Part shown: in pieces, positions 35,027 through 44,691 of the stretch
Numbering within the stretch: the first letter of the stretch is position 1
How the letters are laid out: every line of letters begins with the position of its first letter
The notes under the pieces: model-generated
Told to the model about the DNA's origin: nothing
The model's database searches: none
The model's input: the letters and a program-made list of their open reading frames with translations, nothing else
Source: Bradyrhizobium sp. WBAH42
GTDB lineage: Bacteria; Pseudomonadota; Alphaproteobacteria; Rhizobiales; Xanthobacteraceae
Assembly (NCBI RefSeq): GCF_024585265.1
Contig: NZ_CP036533.1
Location: 6,395,001-6,459,000, forward strand
Direction: 5' to 3'
DNA length: 64,000 bases
Translations under genes and position numbers: made by a program

Positions 35027-36556
35027 CTAGCCGCGCACCAGCGAGACCAGCCAGCTGCCGCCGAACAGCACGAGGATTGCGAGCGCGTAGACGATCGTGC
35101 CGCCGACGGCCAGCACGGCCAGCGTCGCTTCGTCCCGGAAGGCGTGCACCGAGGCAAGAGCGGCCGGGCTGAAGCGCGCAATCAGCCAGAACGCCGCGGC
35201 GAGGATCAATCCGATCAGCAGGAATTTGGCGAGCGACAACAGCCAGGCGCGGTCCAGCACGAGGAAGCCGCGCCGAACAGCGAAGAAGAGCACCAGCAGG
35301 AGATTGGTCCAGACGCCGATGGCGGTGGCGAGCGCAAGGCCGATCTGCGCGAGCGATCCCATCAACGCGACCTTGAGCGCGACGTTGACGGCGATGCCGG
35401 TCAGCGACGCCCGCACCGGCGTCGCGGTGTCCTTGCGGGCATAGAAGGTCGCAACCGCACTGCGGATCAATACGAAGGGGATGAGGCCGATGGCATAGGC
35501 CGCGAGCGTGGCGCCGGCGGCGGCGGCATCGGCCTTGGAGAACGCGCCGCGGGCGAACAGCGCGCGCATGATCGCGTCGGGCACGGTGAGAAACGCTGCG
35601 ACGAACGGCACCGAGAACAGCAGCGTGAAATCGAAGGCGCGGCGCTGTGCCTTCAGCGCGCCGTCGTGGTCGTTCGCCGTGATCCGTCGCGACATCTCCG
35701 GCAGCAGCACCGTGCCGATAGCGATGCCGATGACGCCGATCGGCAGCTGGTTGAGCCGGTCGGCGTAATAGAGCGCCGACAGCGCGCCGGCCGGCAGGAA
35801 GGTCGCGATGATGGTGTCGGCGAACAGCGCGACCTGCGTGCCCATCGAGCCCAGCGTCGCAGGTCCCAACGCCCTAAAGAATCCGCGAACGTCCTCGTCG
35901 AGCTTGAGCGGCGCAAAGCGCGGCAGGCCGCCATGGCGGGCGAGATCGCCGGCGAGCAGGAAATATTGCAGGAAGCCGGAGATCAGCACGCCCCAGGCGG
36001 CGGCATGGCCCGCGGTCGGAAACCAGACGGCAACCGCCAACGTCATCATCATCGCGACGTTGAGAAAGATCGAGGCGGCCGCGGCGCTGGCGAAGCGCTG
36101 CATCACGTTGAGCATGCCGCCATAGAGCGTCACCAGCGTGATCAGCAGGAGATAAGGAAAAGTGATCCGGGTCAGCTCGATCGCGAGCTTGCGCTGCTCG
36201 GCATCCTCGGAAAAGCCCGGCGCCAAAATGCTCATGGCCTGCGGCATGAACAGCCAGGCGAGGATCAGCAGCACCACCTGCGAGGCCAGGAGCAGCGTGA
36301 AGATGCGGTCGGCGAACAGCTTTGCCGCCGCTTCGCCCTTCTCGCCATGGACATGGGCATAGGCCGGCACCCAGGCGGCGTTGAAGGCGCCCTCGGCGAA
36401 GATCGCGCGGAAATGGTTGGGCAGCCGCAGCGCCACGAAAAAGGCGTCGGCCACCGGGCCGGCGCCGAGGATCGCCGCGAGCATGATGTCGCGGGCAAAC
36501 CCCGTCAGCCGCGACAGCAGCGTGTAACCACCGACCGTGAAGATGCGTCCGAGCAT
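35027..36556 (-). CDS. murJ: Lipid II flippase MurJ
   Basis: 509 residues, an MVF/MOP-family protein with about 14 membrane helices. The N-terminal GGYTLLSRLTGFARDIMLA, ADAFFVALRLPNHFRAIFAEGAFNAAWVPAYA and ALSALYYADRLNQLPIGVIGIAIGTVLLP are MurJ signatures. MurJ flips the undecaprenyl-linked peptidoglycan precursor across the inner membrane. ATG 36556 starts directly at the conserved region. It follows the DegT gene on the same strand, separated by a family D repeat. Confidence 0.95.
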   Translation of the reverse strand: MLGRIFTVGGYTLLSRLTGFARDIMLAAILGAGPVADAFFVALRLPNHFRAIFAEGAFNAAWVPAYAHVHGEKGEAAAKLFADRIFTLLLASQVVLLILAWLFMPQAMSILAPGFSEDAEQRKLAIELTRITFPYLLLITLVTLYGGMLNVMQRFASAAAASIFLNVAMMMTLAVAVWFPTAGHAAAWGVLISGFLQYFLLAGDLARHGGLPRFAPLKLDEDVRGFFRALGPATLGSMGTQVALFADTIIATFLPAGALSALYYADRLNQLPIGVIGIAIGTVLLPEMSRRITANDHDGALKAQRRAFDFTLLFSVPFVAAFLTVPDAIMRALFARGAFSKADAAAAGATLAAYAIGLIPFVLIRSAVATFYARKDTATPVRASLTGIAVNVALKVALMGSLAQIGLALATAIGVWTNLLLVLFFAVRRGFLVLDRAWLLSLAKFLLIGLILAAAFWLIARFSPAALASVHAFRDEATLAVLAVGGTIVYALAILVLFGGSWLVSLVRG

Positions 36557-36615
36557 GCGGACTCTTCTAGAGCATGTCAGGAATAGGTCTAGGTGCAAAC
36601 CGCGGCGGAAGTCAG

Positions 36616-36734
36616 CTCCCTCCCCCGCTTGCGGGGGAGGGTTGGGGAGAGGGTGTCTCCGCAAGCGAGAGCCCCCAAGAGGAAAGAGCCCTCACCCGGC
36701 GCTACGCGCCGACCTCTCCCGCAAGCGGGAGAGG
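36616..36734. repeat. Dispersed ~120-bp repeat, family D, copy 3
   Basis: CTCCCTCCCCCGCTTGCGGG at the start, CCCTCACCCGGCGCTACGCG inside and CTCTCCCGCAAGCGGGAGAG at the end, very close to the copy at 19535-19654. It lies between the DegT and murJ genes. Confidence 0.9.
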
Positions 36735-36745
36735 TGAAAACAAGA

Positions 36746-37939
36746 TCAACTCGCCAGAGCGCCCTGCACGGCGGCGATGATTCGCTCCTGGTCGGCTTCG
36801 GTCAAATAGGCATGCATCGGCAGGCTGATGACGTCCTGCGACAGGCTCTCGCAACCCGGCAGGCCGCCCTCGGCGACCGGATATTGCTTGTAGGCGGTCT
36901 GCTGATGCATCGACTTGCCGTAATAGATCGCGGTCGGCACGCCCTGGGCCTTCAGCGCGGCGGCAAAGCCGTCGCGGTCGGTCCCCTTGGGCAGACGGAT
37001 GGTGTACTGCGCCCAGACCGAGGTGTTGCCGGGCGCAAGGCGCGGCACGGTGACGACATTGGACAGGCCGCGCGCATAGCGCTCGGCGACCTTGTTGCGG
37101 GCGGCGATCTCGTCGTCAAAGATCTTCAGCTTCTCGATCAGGACCGCGGCCTGCATGGTGTCGAGCCGGCCGGTGAGGCCGAGACGGACATTGTCGTATT
37201 TGTCGACGCCCTGCCCGTGCACGCGGATGCTGCGCAAGGTGGCAGCGAGCTCGTCGTCATCGGTGAAGATCGCGCCACCGTCGCCGAAGCAGCCGAGCGG
37301 CTTTGCCGGGAAGAAGCTGGTCGCAGTGGCGTGCCCGAGCGTTCCGAGCTTGCGGCCCTTGTAGCTTGCGCCAAAGCCTTGCGCGGCGTCGTCGAGCACG
37401 AACAGGCCTTCGGCCCTGGCGATCTCGGCGATGGCGTCGTGATCGGCGGGCTGGCCGAACAAATCGACCGGAATCACCGCGACCGGCTTGAGACCAGCCT
37501 TGCGGGCGGTGGCGATGCCCCGCTTGAGCGATTCAGGGCTCATGTTGAAGGTGGTCTCGTCGACGTCGACATAAACCGGCGTCGCGCCGGTCCGCGCCAC
37601 CGGCGAGGCCGTTGCGATGAAGGTGAAGGACGGACACAGCACGGCATCGCCGGGCCCGACATTCCTGGCCATCATCACCATCAGGATCGCATCGGTGCCG
37701 CTGGCGCAGCCGATCACATGCTTGGCGCCAGCGTAGGCCGCGAGCTGCTTCTCGAGCTCGAAGACTTCAGGGCCGTTGACGAACTGGCAATGGTCCATCA
37801 CGCGCTTGACGGCGGCATCGAGCGAGGCGCCGAGCCGGCGGCGCTGCGAGGCGACGTCGATGAAGGGAATGGGTTCGGAACGCAGATGCTGGTTCATGAC
37901 CTGATTTTTGGCGCCTTGTGACGTTTGAGCGGTCGACAT
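36746..37939 (-). CDS. DegT/DnrJ/EryC1/StrS family sugar aminotransferase
   Basis: A 397-residue PLP aminotransferase acting on keto-sugar nucleotides. It shows IPFIDVASQRRRLG, VIGCASGTDAILM, VDLFGQPADHDAI, VLDDAAQGFGA, and SFFPAKPLGCFGDGGAI, where the Lys of FFPAKPLG binds PLP. It most resembles 3-amino-sugar transaminases such as WbpE/WlbC. It starts nine bases after the stop of the Gfo/Idh oxidoreductase gene, and the two could act in sequence: oxidise a sugar nucleotide, then aminate it. ATG 37897 is an alternative start. Confidence 0.88.
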   Translation of the reverse strand: MSTAQTSQGAKNQVMNQHLRSEPIPFIDVASQRRRLGASLDAAVKRVMDHCQFVNGPEVFELEKQLAAYAGAKHVIGCASGTDAILMVMMARNVGPGDAVLCPSFTFIATASPVARTGATPVYVDVDETTFNMSPESLKRGIATARKAGLKPVAVIPVDLFGQPADHDAIAEIARAEGLFVLDDAAQGFGASYKGRKLGTLGHATATSFFPAKPLGCFGDGGAIFTDDDELAATLRSIRVHGQGVDKYDNVRLGLTGRLDTMQAAVLIEKLKIFDDEIAARNKVAERYARGLSNVVTVPRLAPGNTSVWAQYTIRLPKGTDRDGFAAALKAQGVPTAIYYGKSMHQQTAYKQYPVAEGGLPGCESLSQDVISLPMHAYLTEADQERIIAAVQGALAS

Positions 37940-37948
37940 GGAAAGGAA

Positions 37949-38953
37949 TCAGCCGGCGACGCGGCGCGGCGCCTTGCGCGCGGGTGACGTCGCCGCAGGA
38001 CGCGAGGGCGTCTCCAGACACTGCGTGGCGATCTCGAGGCTGGCGACGCCCTCGTCGCCCGTCACCGCCGGCGTCTCGCCGTTGCGCACCGCCTTGAGGA
38101 ACGCGATCAGCTCGGCGCGCAGCGGCTCGTCATGGCCGACCGGCAGATGCCGCATCGAGTAGCTGCCGTCGGGTTTGAAGCCGAAGCATTCGGTGACCTG
38201 GCGCGTCAGGAGATCACCCATCACGTATTTGCCGCGCGTCGCGACCGTGACGCTGCGCGCCTTGAACGGCGTCAGCCAGTTGGTGTTGATGTGGGCGAGC
38301 ACGCCGCTCTCGGTGCGGAACTGCAGCAGCGCGATGTCCTCGCGCTCGGCGACCGCGCTCGACAATTGCGGCTGCACCTCGACGATGTCGGATTCGGTGA
38401 ACCAGCGGATCAGATCGATGTCGTGCACGGCAAGGTCGATGACGACGCCGACATTGGACATGCGCGGCGGGAACGGGCCGACGCGGGTGATCGCGATGGA
38501 GAGAATGTCCTCGCCCGCGATCGCCTGCTTGACCGCAGCAACCGCCGGATTGAAGCGCTCGACATGGCCGACCATCAGCGTCACGCCGGCCTTCTGTGCG
38601 GCGGCGACGATCTCGCGGCCCTCTTCCACCGTGGATGCGATCGGCTTCTCGACGAGAACGTGGATGTTCTTGGCGATGCAGGCGAGCGCGATCTCGTGAT
38701 GCAGATGGGTCGGCGCCGCGATGGTAACGGCATCGACGCCTTCGGCGAACAGCTGGTCGAGCGTCTCGAAGCTTTCGCAATTGGCGAGTTCGGTTGCCCG
38801 CGCGCGATGCGCCGGCGAGGGATCGACGACGCCCACGAGGCTGACGCCGGGCAGGCCGCTGAGCACGCGCGCATGGTTGCTGCCCATCACGCCGGCACCG
38901 ATGACACCGACGCGCAAGCCGGCCGTTGCCGGTGCAGACCCTTTGGAACTCAT
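37949..38953 (-). CDS. Gfo/Idh/MocA family sugar-nucleotide oxidoreductase (WlbA-like)
   Basis: 334 residues: Rossmann domain with VGVIGAGVMGSNHARVL (NAD-binding) and the family motif VLVEKPIAST with catalytic Lys, then GHVERFNPAV and HDIDLIRWF of the substrate domain. The pairing with the DegT aminotransferase downstream suggests 3-keto-sugar nucleotide formation as in the WlbA/WlbC system. No acetyltransferase for the next step is next door. The C-terminal 15 residues are Pro/Arg-rich. Confidence 0.85.
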   Translation of the reverse strand: MSSKGSAPATAGLRVGVIGAGVMGSNHARVLSGLPGVSLVGVVDPSPAHRARATELANCESFETLDQLFAEGVDAVTIAAPTHLHHEIALACIAKNIHVLVEKPIASTVEEGREIVAAAQKAGVTLMVGHVERFNPAVAAVKQAIAGEDILSIAITRVGPFPPRMSNVGVVIDLAVHDIDLIRWFTESDIVEVQPQLSSAVAEREDIALLQFRTESGVLAHINTNWLTPFKARSVTVATRGKYVMGDLLTRQVTECFGFKPDGSYSMRHLPVGHDEPLRAELIAFLKAVRNGETPAVTGDEGVASLEIATQCLETPSRPAATSPARKAPRRVAG

Positions 38954-39134
38954 GTGAGCAAACCCCGATTCAACGCAAATCCCCGGGCCGCTTCTAGCAC
39001 GGGCGCCACATTTGTGGCGAATGCCGGCCTGACGGTCCGGACACGATTTGATTCAAAAAGTTACACGTTCCCCGGGCCTTAGGCCGAAAAAGATACCGCT
39101 TCTCGGCCCGGGTCGCGTGATTCGGAGTTGCTGG

Positions 39135-40547
39135 TTACGACCTTTGATAGTCGTCTTCAATCCGGATGATGTCGTCTTCCCCGAGATAAGAGCCGGTCTG
39201 GACCTCGATCAGCTCCAGCTGGATCTTGCCGGGATTCTCCATCCGATGGACGGCGCCCATCGGGATGTAGATCGACTCGTTCTCATGCACCGTCTTCACG
39301 GTCTCGTTGACGGTGACCTGGGCCGTGCCGCGGACCACGATCCAGTGCTCGGCACGATGGTGGTGCTTCTGCAGCGACAGCCGCCCGCCCGGCTTCACCA
39401 CGATGCGCTTGACCTGGTGGCGCTCGCCATTGTCGACCGACTGATAGCTGCCCCAGGGCCGGTGCACCTTGAGGTGCTCCTCGGTGACCTTCGGCGCGAC
39501 CGCCTTCAGCTTCGTCACCAGGCGCTTCAGCCCGTTGGCATCCTTCTGCCGCGAGACCAGCACCGCATCCGCGGTGGCGACCACGACGAGATCGTCGACG
39601 CCTTCGAGCGCGACCAGCGCGGAATCGGTGGTGACGTTGCAATTGCGGGAATCCTCGAACACGGCGGTGCCGTGCGCGGCATTGCCCAGCGCGTCCTTCT
39701 CGGACAATTCCCACACCGCGTGCCAGGAGCCGACGTCGGACCAGCCGCACGACACCGGCACGACGGCCGCGCGCGAGGTCTTCTCCATCACCGCATAGTC
39801 GATCGAGATCGCTTTCGCCGCGCCGAACGCCTCGGGCTCCAGCGTGACGAAGCCGAGATCGCGGCCGGCATTGTTGACCGCATTGGTGATCGCCTCGACG
39901 CTTGCCGCATCGACCCTGCGATATTCGTCGAGCAGCACGCTCGCCGGGAACATGAAGTTGCCGCTGTTCCAGAAATAGCCCGAATTGACGTAGTCGGAGG
40001 CCTTCACCGCATCCGGCTTCTCGACGAAGCGTGTAACCGCATGCACCTCGCCCGAGATCACCTCACCCGGATTGATGTAGCCGTATTCGGTCGCCGGCCG
40101 CTCCGGCTTGACGCCGAAGGTGACGATGCGCCCGGCATTTGCCGCGGTGAGGCCTTCGCGGCAGGCGGCGACGAAGGCGGCATTATTCTGCACAACGTGA
40201 TCGGCGGCGAGCGCGAGCACGATCGCCTCATTGACGCGGTTCTGCGCGAACACAGCGCCGGCGGCGATCGCAGGCCCGGAATCGCGCCGCATCGGCTCGA
40301 GGATCACGTCCGCATCGATGCCGATCTCGGCGAGCTGCTCCAGCACCATGAAGCGATAGGACGCGTTGGTGATGACGATCGGCCGGTCGAACAGCGAGGG
40401 ATCGGACACGCGCAGCAGCGTGTCCTGGAACGTCGAGCGCGTGCCGAACAGCGGCAGGAACTGCTTGGGCCGCACCTCGCGCGAAGCGGGCCACAGCCGC
40501 GTGCCGGCACCGCCGCACATGATCAGGGGGATTATGCGTTTGTCCAT
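39135..40547 (-). CDS. manC: Mannose-1-phosphate guanylyltransferase/mannose-6-phosphate isomerase, type II
   Basis: A 470-residue bifunctional enzyme making GDP-mannose. The N-terminal pyrophosphorylase signature is GGAGTRLWPASREVRPKQF. The zinc-dependent isomerase cupin is at the C-terminus (RPWGSYQSVDNG, QKHHHRAEHWIVVRGTA, NESIYIPMGAVHRMEN). GDP-mannose feeds the core mannosyltransferase-like enzyme at 53128 and O-antigen sugars. ATG 40547 (MDKRIIPL) lies seven bases after the stop of the upstream epimerase gene, indicating a two-gene operon. Confidence 0.94.
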   Translation of the reverse strand: MDKRIIPLIMCGGAGTRLWPASREVRPKQFLPLFGTRSTFQDTLLRVSDPSLFDRPIVITNASYRFMVLEQLAEIGIDADVILEPMRRDSGPAIAAGAVFAQNRVNEAIVLALAADHVVQNNAAFVAACREGLTAANAGRIVTFGVKPERPATEYGYINPGEVISGEVHAVTRFVEKPDAVKASDYVNSGYFWNSGNFMFPASVLLDEYRRVDAASVEAITNAVNNAGRDLGFVTLEPEAFGAAKAISIDYAVMEKTSRAAVVPVSCGWSDVGSWHAVWELSEKDALGNAAHGTAVFEDSRNCNVTTDSALVALEGVDDLVVVATADAVLVSRQKDANGLKRLVTKLKAVAPKVTEEHLKVHRPWGSYQSVDNGERHQVKRIVVKPGGRLSLQKHHHRAEHWIVVRGTAQVTVNETVKTVHENESIYIPMGAVHRMENPGKIQLELIEVQTGSYLGEDDIIRIEDDYQRS

Positions 40548-40554
40548 CGTGATC

Positions 40555-41544
40555 TCAAACCTTGAAATAGTCCCGATACCAGGTGACGAAATGATGAACC
40601 CCATGCTCGATCGGCGTTGACGGTGCAAAGCCGGTGTCGCGCATCAGATCCTCGACATCCGCGAACGTTTCCAGCACATCTCCCGGCTGCATCGGCAGCA
40701 ATTCTTTGATCGCCGTCCGGCCCAGCTCCCGCTCCAGAAGACCGACGACGTGCATCAGTTCCTCCGGATGATGATTGCCGACATTGTAGAGCTTAAACGG
40801 CGCATTTGCGGCAGCCGGATCGTCCGCGGGCACGAGATCGATCAGCTTGGACACGACGCGCGTCACATCGTCGATATAGGTGAAATCGCGGCGCATTTTG
40901 CCATGGTTGAAGATCCGGATCGGCTTGCCGGCCATGATGGCGCCCGCGAACAGAAACATGGCCATGTCGGGGCGGCCCCATGGCCCGTAGATGGTGAAGA
41001 AGCGCAGCCCGGTGACCGGCAGGCGATAGAGATGGCTGTAGGACTGCGCCATCACCTCGTTCGCCTTCTTGGTCGCGGCGTAGAAGCTGACGGGATGGTC
41101 GGTGCGGTCTGCAACCGCAAATGGCAGTTTTGTGTTGGCGCCGTAAACGGAGGATGACGAGGCGTAGACCAGATGACGGCAGCCATTGTTGCGGCAGCCC
41201 TCCAGCACGTTGAGAAAGCCGACGAGATTGGAATCGGCGTATGTCTGCGGCTGCTCGATCGAGTAGCGCACGCCGGCCTGCGCGGCGAGATGCACGACTT
41301 TGGCAAAACGATGTTGCGCAAACAGCGCCGCCATGGTCTCGCGGTCGGCGAGATCGGCCTCGACGAACGAGAAACGGGGCTCGTCCCTGAGCAGAGCAAG
41401 GCGCGCTTTCTTCAGCGCCGGATCGTAATAGCTGTTGAGATTGTCGAGTCCGACGACGGCGCGGCCTTCGCCCAGCAGTTGCCGGGCGACGTGGAAGCCG
41501 ATGAAGCCGGCGGCACCCGTGACCAAAATCGCCTGATCCGTCAT
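40555..41544 (-). CDS. NAD-dependent epimerase, UDP-glucuronate 4-epimerase-like
   Basis: A 329-residue extended SDR with ILVTGAAGFIGFHVARQLL, the catalytic SSSSVYG and FYAATKKANE (Tyr-x3-Lys), and the UDP-sugar loops GPWGRPDMA and FTYIDDVTR. The sequence is closest in style to rhizobial LpsL/Cap1J enzymes that convert UDP-glucuronate to UDP-galacturonate for the LPS core. It precedes manC on the same strand. Specificity is inferred from similarity. Confidence 0.85.
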   Translation of the reverse strand: MTDQAILVTGAAGFIGFHVARQLLGEGRAVVGLDNLNSYYDPALKKARLALLRDEPRFSFVEADLADRETMAALFAQHRFAKVVHLAAQAGVRYSIEQPQTYADSNLVGFLNVLEGCRNNGCRHLVYASSSSVYGANTKLPFAVADRTDHPVSFYAATKKANEVMAQSYSHLYRLPVTGLRFFTIYGPWGRPDMAMFLFAGAIMAGKPIRIFNHGKMRRDFTYIDDVTRVVSKLIDLVPADDPAAANAPFKLYNVGNHHPEELMHVVGLLERELGRTAIKELLPMQPGDVLETFADVEDLMRDTGFAPSTPIEHGVHHFVTWYRDYFKV

Positions 41545-41780
41545 CCTGTTCCCTGTGGATCCCTCGCCCGCACCTGTTTAGCCGTCACCTCGGCGGGGTC
41601 GCAATAGGCTCCCCGCTCCTTCGCGAGGTCTCGTCATGGCGTCCTTAACGACGCATCCTGAACGACGCGTCCTTACGACGGCTCTTGCAAGATCGGCGCC
41701 AAAACCATACCAAAGCGGCCGAATTCGGCGCCTCGCGTCGGGTTGCCTCAATCCTCGCAAACCCTGTTCATGCGGACGAG

Positions 41781-42740
41781 ATGCGCCGAATCCTGTTGTC
41801 GACGGCCAAAATCCTGATCTCCGTGGCGCTGCTCTATCTGGCGCTGCGCAAGGTCGACCTGTCCGAGCTGTTTTCCCGCTTCACCGTGACCAGCCTGTTC
41901 TGGATCGGTATGGCGATCGCGGTCACGTTCCTGCAGATCTTCGTCGGCGTGCTGCGCTGGCGCGAGATCAGCGCCGTCTGCGGCGCGCCGCTCGAACTCA
42001 GCCGCGCCATGCGCTACAACGTGATCGGCTCGTTCTTCAACCAGACCCTGCCGTCGGCGATCGGCGGCGATGCGGTCCGGCTGTGGCTGGTCGCACGCGC
42101 CGGCGCCGGCTGGCGCGCGGCGACCTACTCGATCTTCGTCGACCGCGCCATCGGCCTCATCGCGCTCGCGATCGTGATCGTCGCGAGCCTGCCCTGGAGC
42201 TACACCCTCATCACCGATCCGCACGGGCGCTCGGCGCTGCTGCTCATCGACCTCCTGGCGCTGGCCGCCGGCGTCGGCTTCCTGATCTTCGGCGCGCTGA
42301 AATGGCGCTGGCTGAAGACCTGGTGGGCAACGCACCACATTCACGCCTGCGCCGTGATCGCCAATCGCGTGATCTTCAGCCGCACCCGCGGCCCCCTCAT
42401 CGCGATCCTGTCGGTCCTCGTTCACGTGCTCGCCGTCGTCACCGCGTGGTGCGTCGTGCAGTCGATTGCGGCTCCGGTTCGTTTCAGCGACGTCTTTCTG
42501 CTCGTGCCGCCGGTGATGCTGATCACGATGATGCCGATCTCGATCGCCGGCTGGGGCGTGCGTGAAGCCACGATGAGCCTTGCGTTCGGCTTTGCGGGGC
42601 TTTCCGCCAACGAGGGCGTCAACGTCTCGCTGCTGTTCGGCGCCGTGTTCTTCATCGTCGGGGCAGTCGGCGGTCTGGTCTGGATCCTCAGCGCGGAGAA
42701 AGCCGCGCAAGGGTCGACCCCGATCGGAGTGCGGGAGTGA
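41781..42740 (+). CDS. Flippase-like/lysylphosphatidylglycerol synthase-type (UPF0104) membrane protein
   Basis: 319 residues with about eight membrane helices. RYNVIGSFFNQTLPSAIGGDAVR and PISIAGWGVREA are signatures of the UPF0104/AglD family, whose characterised relatives include the flippase half of MprF and archaeal lipid-sugar handling proteins. Its GTGA overlap with the WecA-like gene suggests a role in handling polyprenyl-linked sugars. ATG 41781 (MRRILLST) begins just before the first helix; the upstream open frame is not conserved-looking. Confidence 0.85.
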   Translation: MRRILLSTAKILISVALLYLALRKVDLSELFSRFTVTSLFWIGMAIAVTFLQIFVGVLRWREISAVCGAPLELSRAMRYNVIGSFFNQTLPSAIGGDAVRLWLVARAGAGWRAATYSIFVDRAIGLIALAIVIVASLPWSYTLITDPHGRSALLLIDLLALAAGVGFLIFGALKWRWLKTWWATHHIHACAVIANRVIFSRTRGPLIAILSVLVHVLAVVTAWCVVQSIAAPVRFSDVFLLVPPVMLITMMPISIAGWGVREATMSLAFGFAGLSANEGVNVSLLFGAVFFIVGAVGGLVWILSAEKAAQGSTPIGVRE

Positions 42741-43756
42741 GCGCGGCTGCCGATGCGCTCGCCGGCGCGGCCCTGCTGCTTGCCGTTGCCGCCGCCGCGC
42801 TGATCTCGGCGCTCGTCACCTGGACCAGCCGGCCCCTGCTGCAGCGCTACGCGCTGGCGCGACCGAATGCGCGGTCCTCGCATCGCATCCCGACCCCGCA
42901 GGGCGCGGGCATCGCGGTGATCGCCGCGACGCTGATCGTCGCCTCGCTGTGGGGGGTCTCGGCCAATGTCGCGATCCCGCCGGCGCTGGTCGCTGCGACA
43001 ATCGTGATCGCCCTGGTCGGCTTCGCCGACGACATCGTGTCGCTGCCCGTGCTGGTGCGGCTGGTGCTGCAGGCCGCCTGCGTCGGCGCGGTGGTGTTCA
43101 CCGCGCCCGACACCGCGCGCATCGTGCCGACGCTGCCGCTTGCGCTGGAGCGCGGCCTCGTCGTGCTTGCCGGCGTCTGGTTCGTGAACCTCGTCAACTT
43201 CATGGACGGGCTCGACCTGATGACGGTGGCGGAGGTCGTGCCGGTCACCGCCGCGCTGCTGCTGCTGGGAATGCTCGGGTATCTCTCATGGCCGGCCGTG
43301 CTGGTCGCCACCGCGCTATGCGGCGCCATGCTCGGCTTTGCGCCCTTCAACCGTCCGGTCGCAAAAGTCTTCCTGGGCGATGTCGGCAGCCTGCCGATCG
43401 GCCTGCTGCTCGGCTGGTGCCTTTTGGAGCTCGCGTTTCGGGGAGAGCCGGCCGCGGCGCTGCTGCTGCCCGCCTACTATCTTGCAGATTCCACCATCAC
43501 GCTGTTTCGGCGCATCATCCGGCGCGAGCCGTTCTGGTCGGCGCACCGCACTCACTTTTATCAGCGTGCAACCGACAACGGGTTCACGGTCAAGCGGGTC
43601 GTCGGCGAGGCATTCGCGCTCAATCTCGTGCTGGCCCTGCTCGCCGTCGCGACCGTTCGCACCGGCTCGACGGCGATCACGATCCTCGCCTTGCTTGCGG
43701 GCGCGGGTGCGGTCGCCCTCCTGCTCTGGCGCTTCTCCCGCCCTCAGGCGTCCTGA
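42737..43756 (+). CDS. Polyprenyl-phosphate HexNAc-1-phosphate transferase, WecA/WreU-like
   Basis: 339 residues, an MraY/WecA-family membrane enzyme with about ten helices. It has SHRIPTPQGAGIAV, ALVGFADD, VNLVNFMDGLD (catalytic Asp region), KVFLGDVGSLPIG and the His-rich HRTHFYQRA. It transfers a sugar phosphate to undecaprenyl phosphate to begin O-antigen assembly. The GTG start overlaps the previous stop (GTGA). With the 4,6-dehydratase and the reductase nearby it matches the rhizobial set that initiates O-antigen with QuiNAc; specificity is inferred. Confidence 0.88.
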   Translation: MSAAADALAGAALLLAVAAAALISALVTWTSRPLLQRYALARPNARSSHRIPTPQGAGIAVIAATLIVASLWGVSANVAIPPALVAATIVIALVGFADDIVSLPVLVRLVLQAACVGAVVFTAPDTARIVPTLPLALERGLVVLAGVWFVNLVNFMDGLDLMTVAEVVPVTAALLLLGMLGYLSWPAVLVATALCGAMLGFAPFNRPVAKVFLGDVGSLPIGLLLGWCLLELAFRGEPAAALLLPAYYLADSTITLFRRIIRREPFWSAHRTHFYQRATDNGFTVKRVVGEAFALNLVLALLAVATVRTGSTAITILALLAGAGAVALLLWRFSRPQAS

Positions 43757-44691
43757 GCCGCCAGCGCCTGCCGCAGCCCCTCGTCGAGCGAGACCTGCGG
43801 CTGCCAGCCGGTCGCGAGCGCCTTGGAGACGTCGAGCTCGAGCGAGCCGATCAGGCTGTCATGCGTATCCTGCCGGCCCATCACGCTGAGCAGCGTCGCG
43901 AGCAGTCTCGGCGGCATGCCGAACAGAACGGGGTTCTTGCCGGACGCAATGGCCAGGCGCCTGATGAATTCGGGCGTCGAGACCTGTTCCCGGTCGGCCA
44001 CCAGGAAGATCTCGAAATTGCTCGTGGGATCAGGATGGCTGAGCCGGCGCAGGATGAACGACGACAGGTTCTGCACGGCAAGGAAGGCGCGCTGGTTGCG
44101 GATCGCCGCAAAGGGCAGCGGCAGCCCCAGGCTCACCGCACGTGTCAGCAGCGCGAAATTGCCCTTGGCCCCGGCGCCATAGACCAGTGGCGGCCGGATC
44201 ACCGTGATCTTCATGTCGCTGTCGCGCGCCAGCGTCCTCAGGCCCGCCTCGGCCGCGGCCTTGGACATGCCGTAGAGGCCGCGCGGCGTCAGCACGTCGC
44301 TTTCGCTGAACGGCGCGCGGCCTTCATTGCTGCGGCCGTGCACGAGAACGGTGCTGATGAAGACGAATTGGCGCACGCCGGCCGCCGCCGCGCAGCGCGC
44401 CAAATGCAGCGTGCCGGCGATGTTGACGTTGCGGTAGAGCTGGACCGCGTGCTCCTCGTGCTTGTGGTGCACGCGCGCGGCAAGATGGATGACGGCGTCG
44501 ACGCCTTCGAGCGCCGCCCTCCAGTCGGTGTCGGGACCGATCGTCTCGATCACGACCTCGCCGTCGACGCCTGCCGGGGCGCGGACCGCACGGCGGACCG
44601 ACCATCCCGCGCCCTCGAGCGCCGGCACGAGATGACGGCCGACGAAGCCGCTCGCTCCCGTCACTAGCACGACCGGTCTACGTTCGCTCAT
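43744..44691 (-). CDS. SDR NAD-dependent sugar reductase/epimerase (WreQ/WbpV-like)
   Basis: A 315-residue extended SDR: LVTGASGFVGRHLVPAL, VIHLAARVHHKHEE, the catalytic YGMSKAAAE (Tyr-x3-Lys) and RPPLVYGAGAKGNF. The HKHEE-containing segment and RNQRAFLAVQNL are typical of 4-keto-sugar reductases such as WbpV/WreQ that make the QuiNAc unit after a 4,6-dehydratase. Its ATG overlaps the stop of the upstream GT4 gene (ATGA). Its 3' end overlaps the convergent WecA-like gene by 13 bp. Confidence 0.82.
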   Translation of the reverse strand: MSERRPVVLVTGASGFVGRHLVPALEGAGWSVRRAVRAPAGVDGEVVIETIGPDTDWRAALEGVDAVIHLAARVHHKHEEHAVQLYRNVNIAGTLHLARCAAAAGVRQFVFISTVLVHGRSNEGRAPFSESDVLTPRGLYGMSKAAAEAGLRTLARDSDMKITVIRPPLVYGAGAKGNFALLTRAVSLGLPLPFAAIRNQRAFLAVQNLSSFILRRLSHPDPTSNFEIFLVADREQVSTPEFIRRLAIASGKNPVLFGMPPRLLATLLSVMGRQDTHDSLIGSLELDVSKALATGWQPQVSLDEGLRQALAAQDA

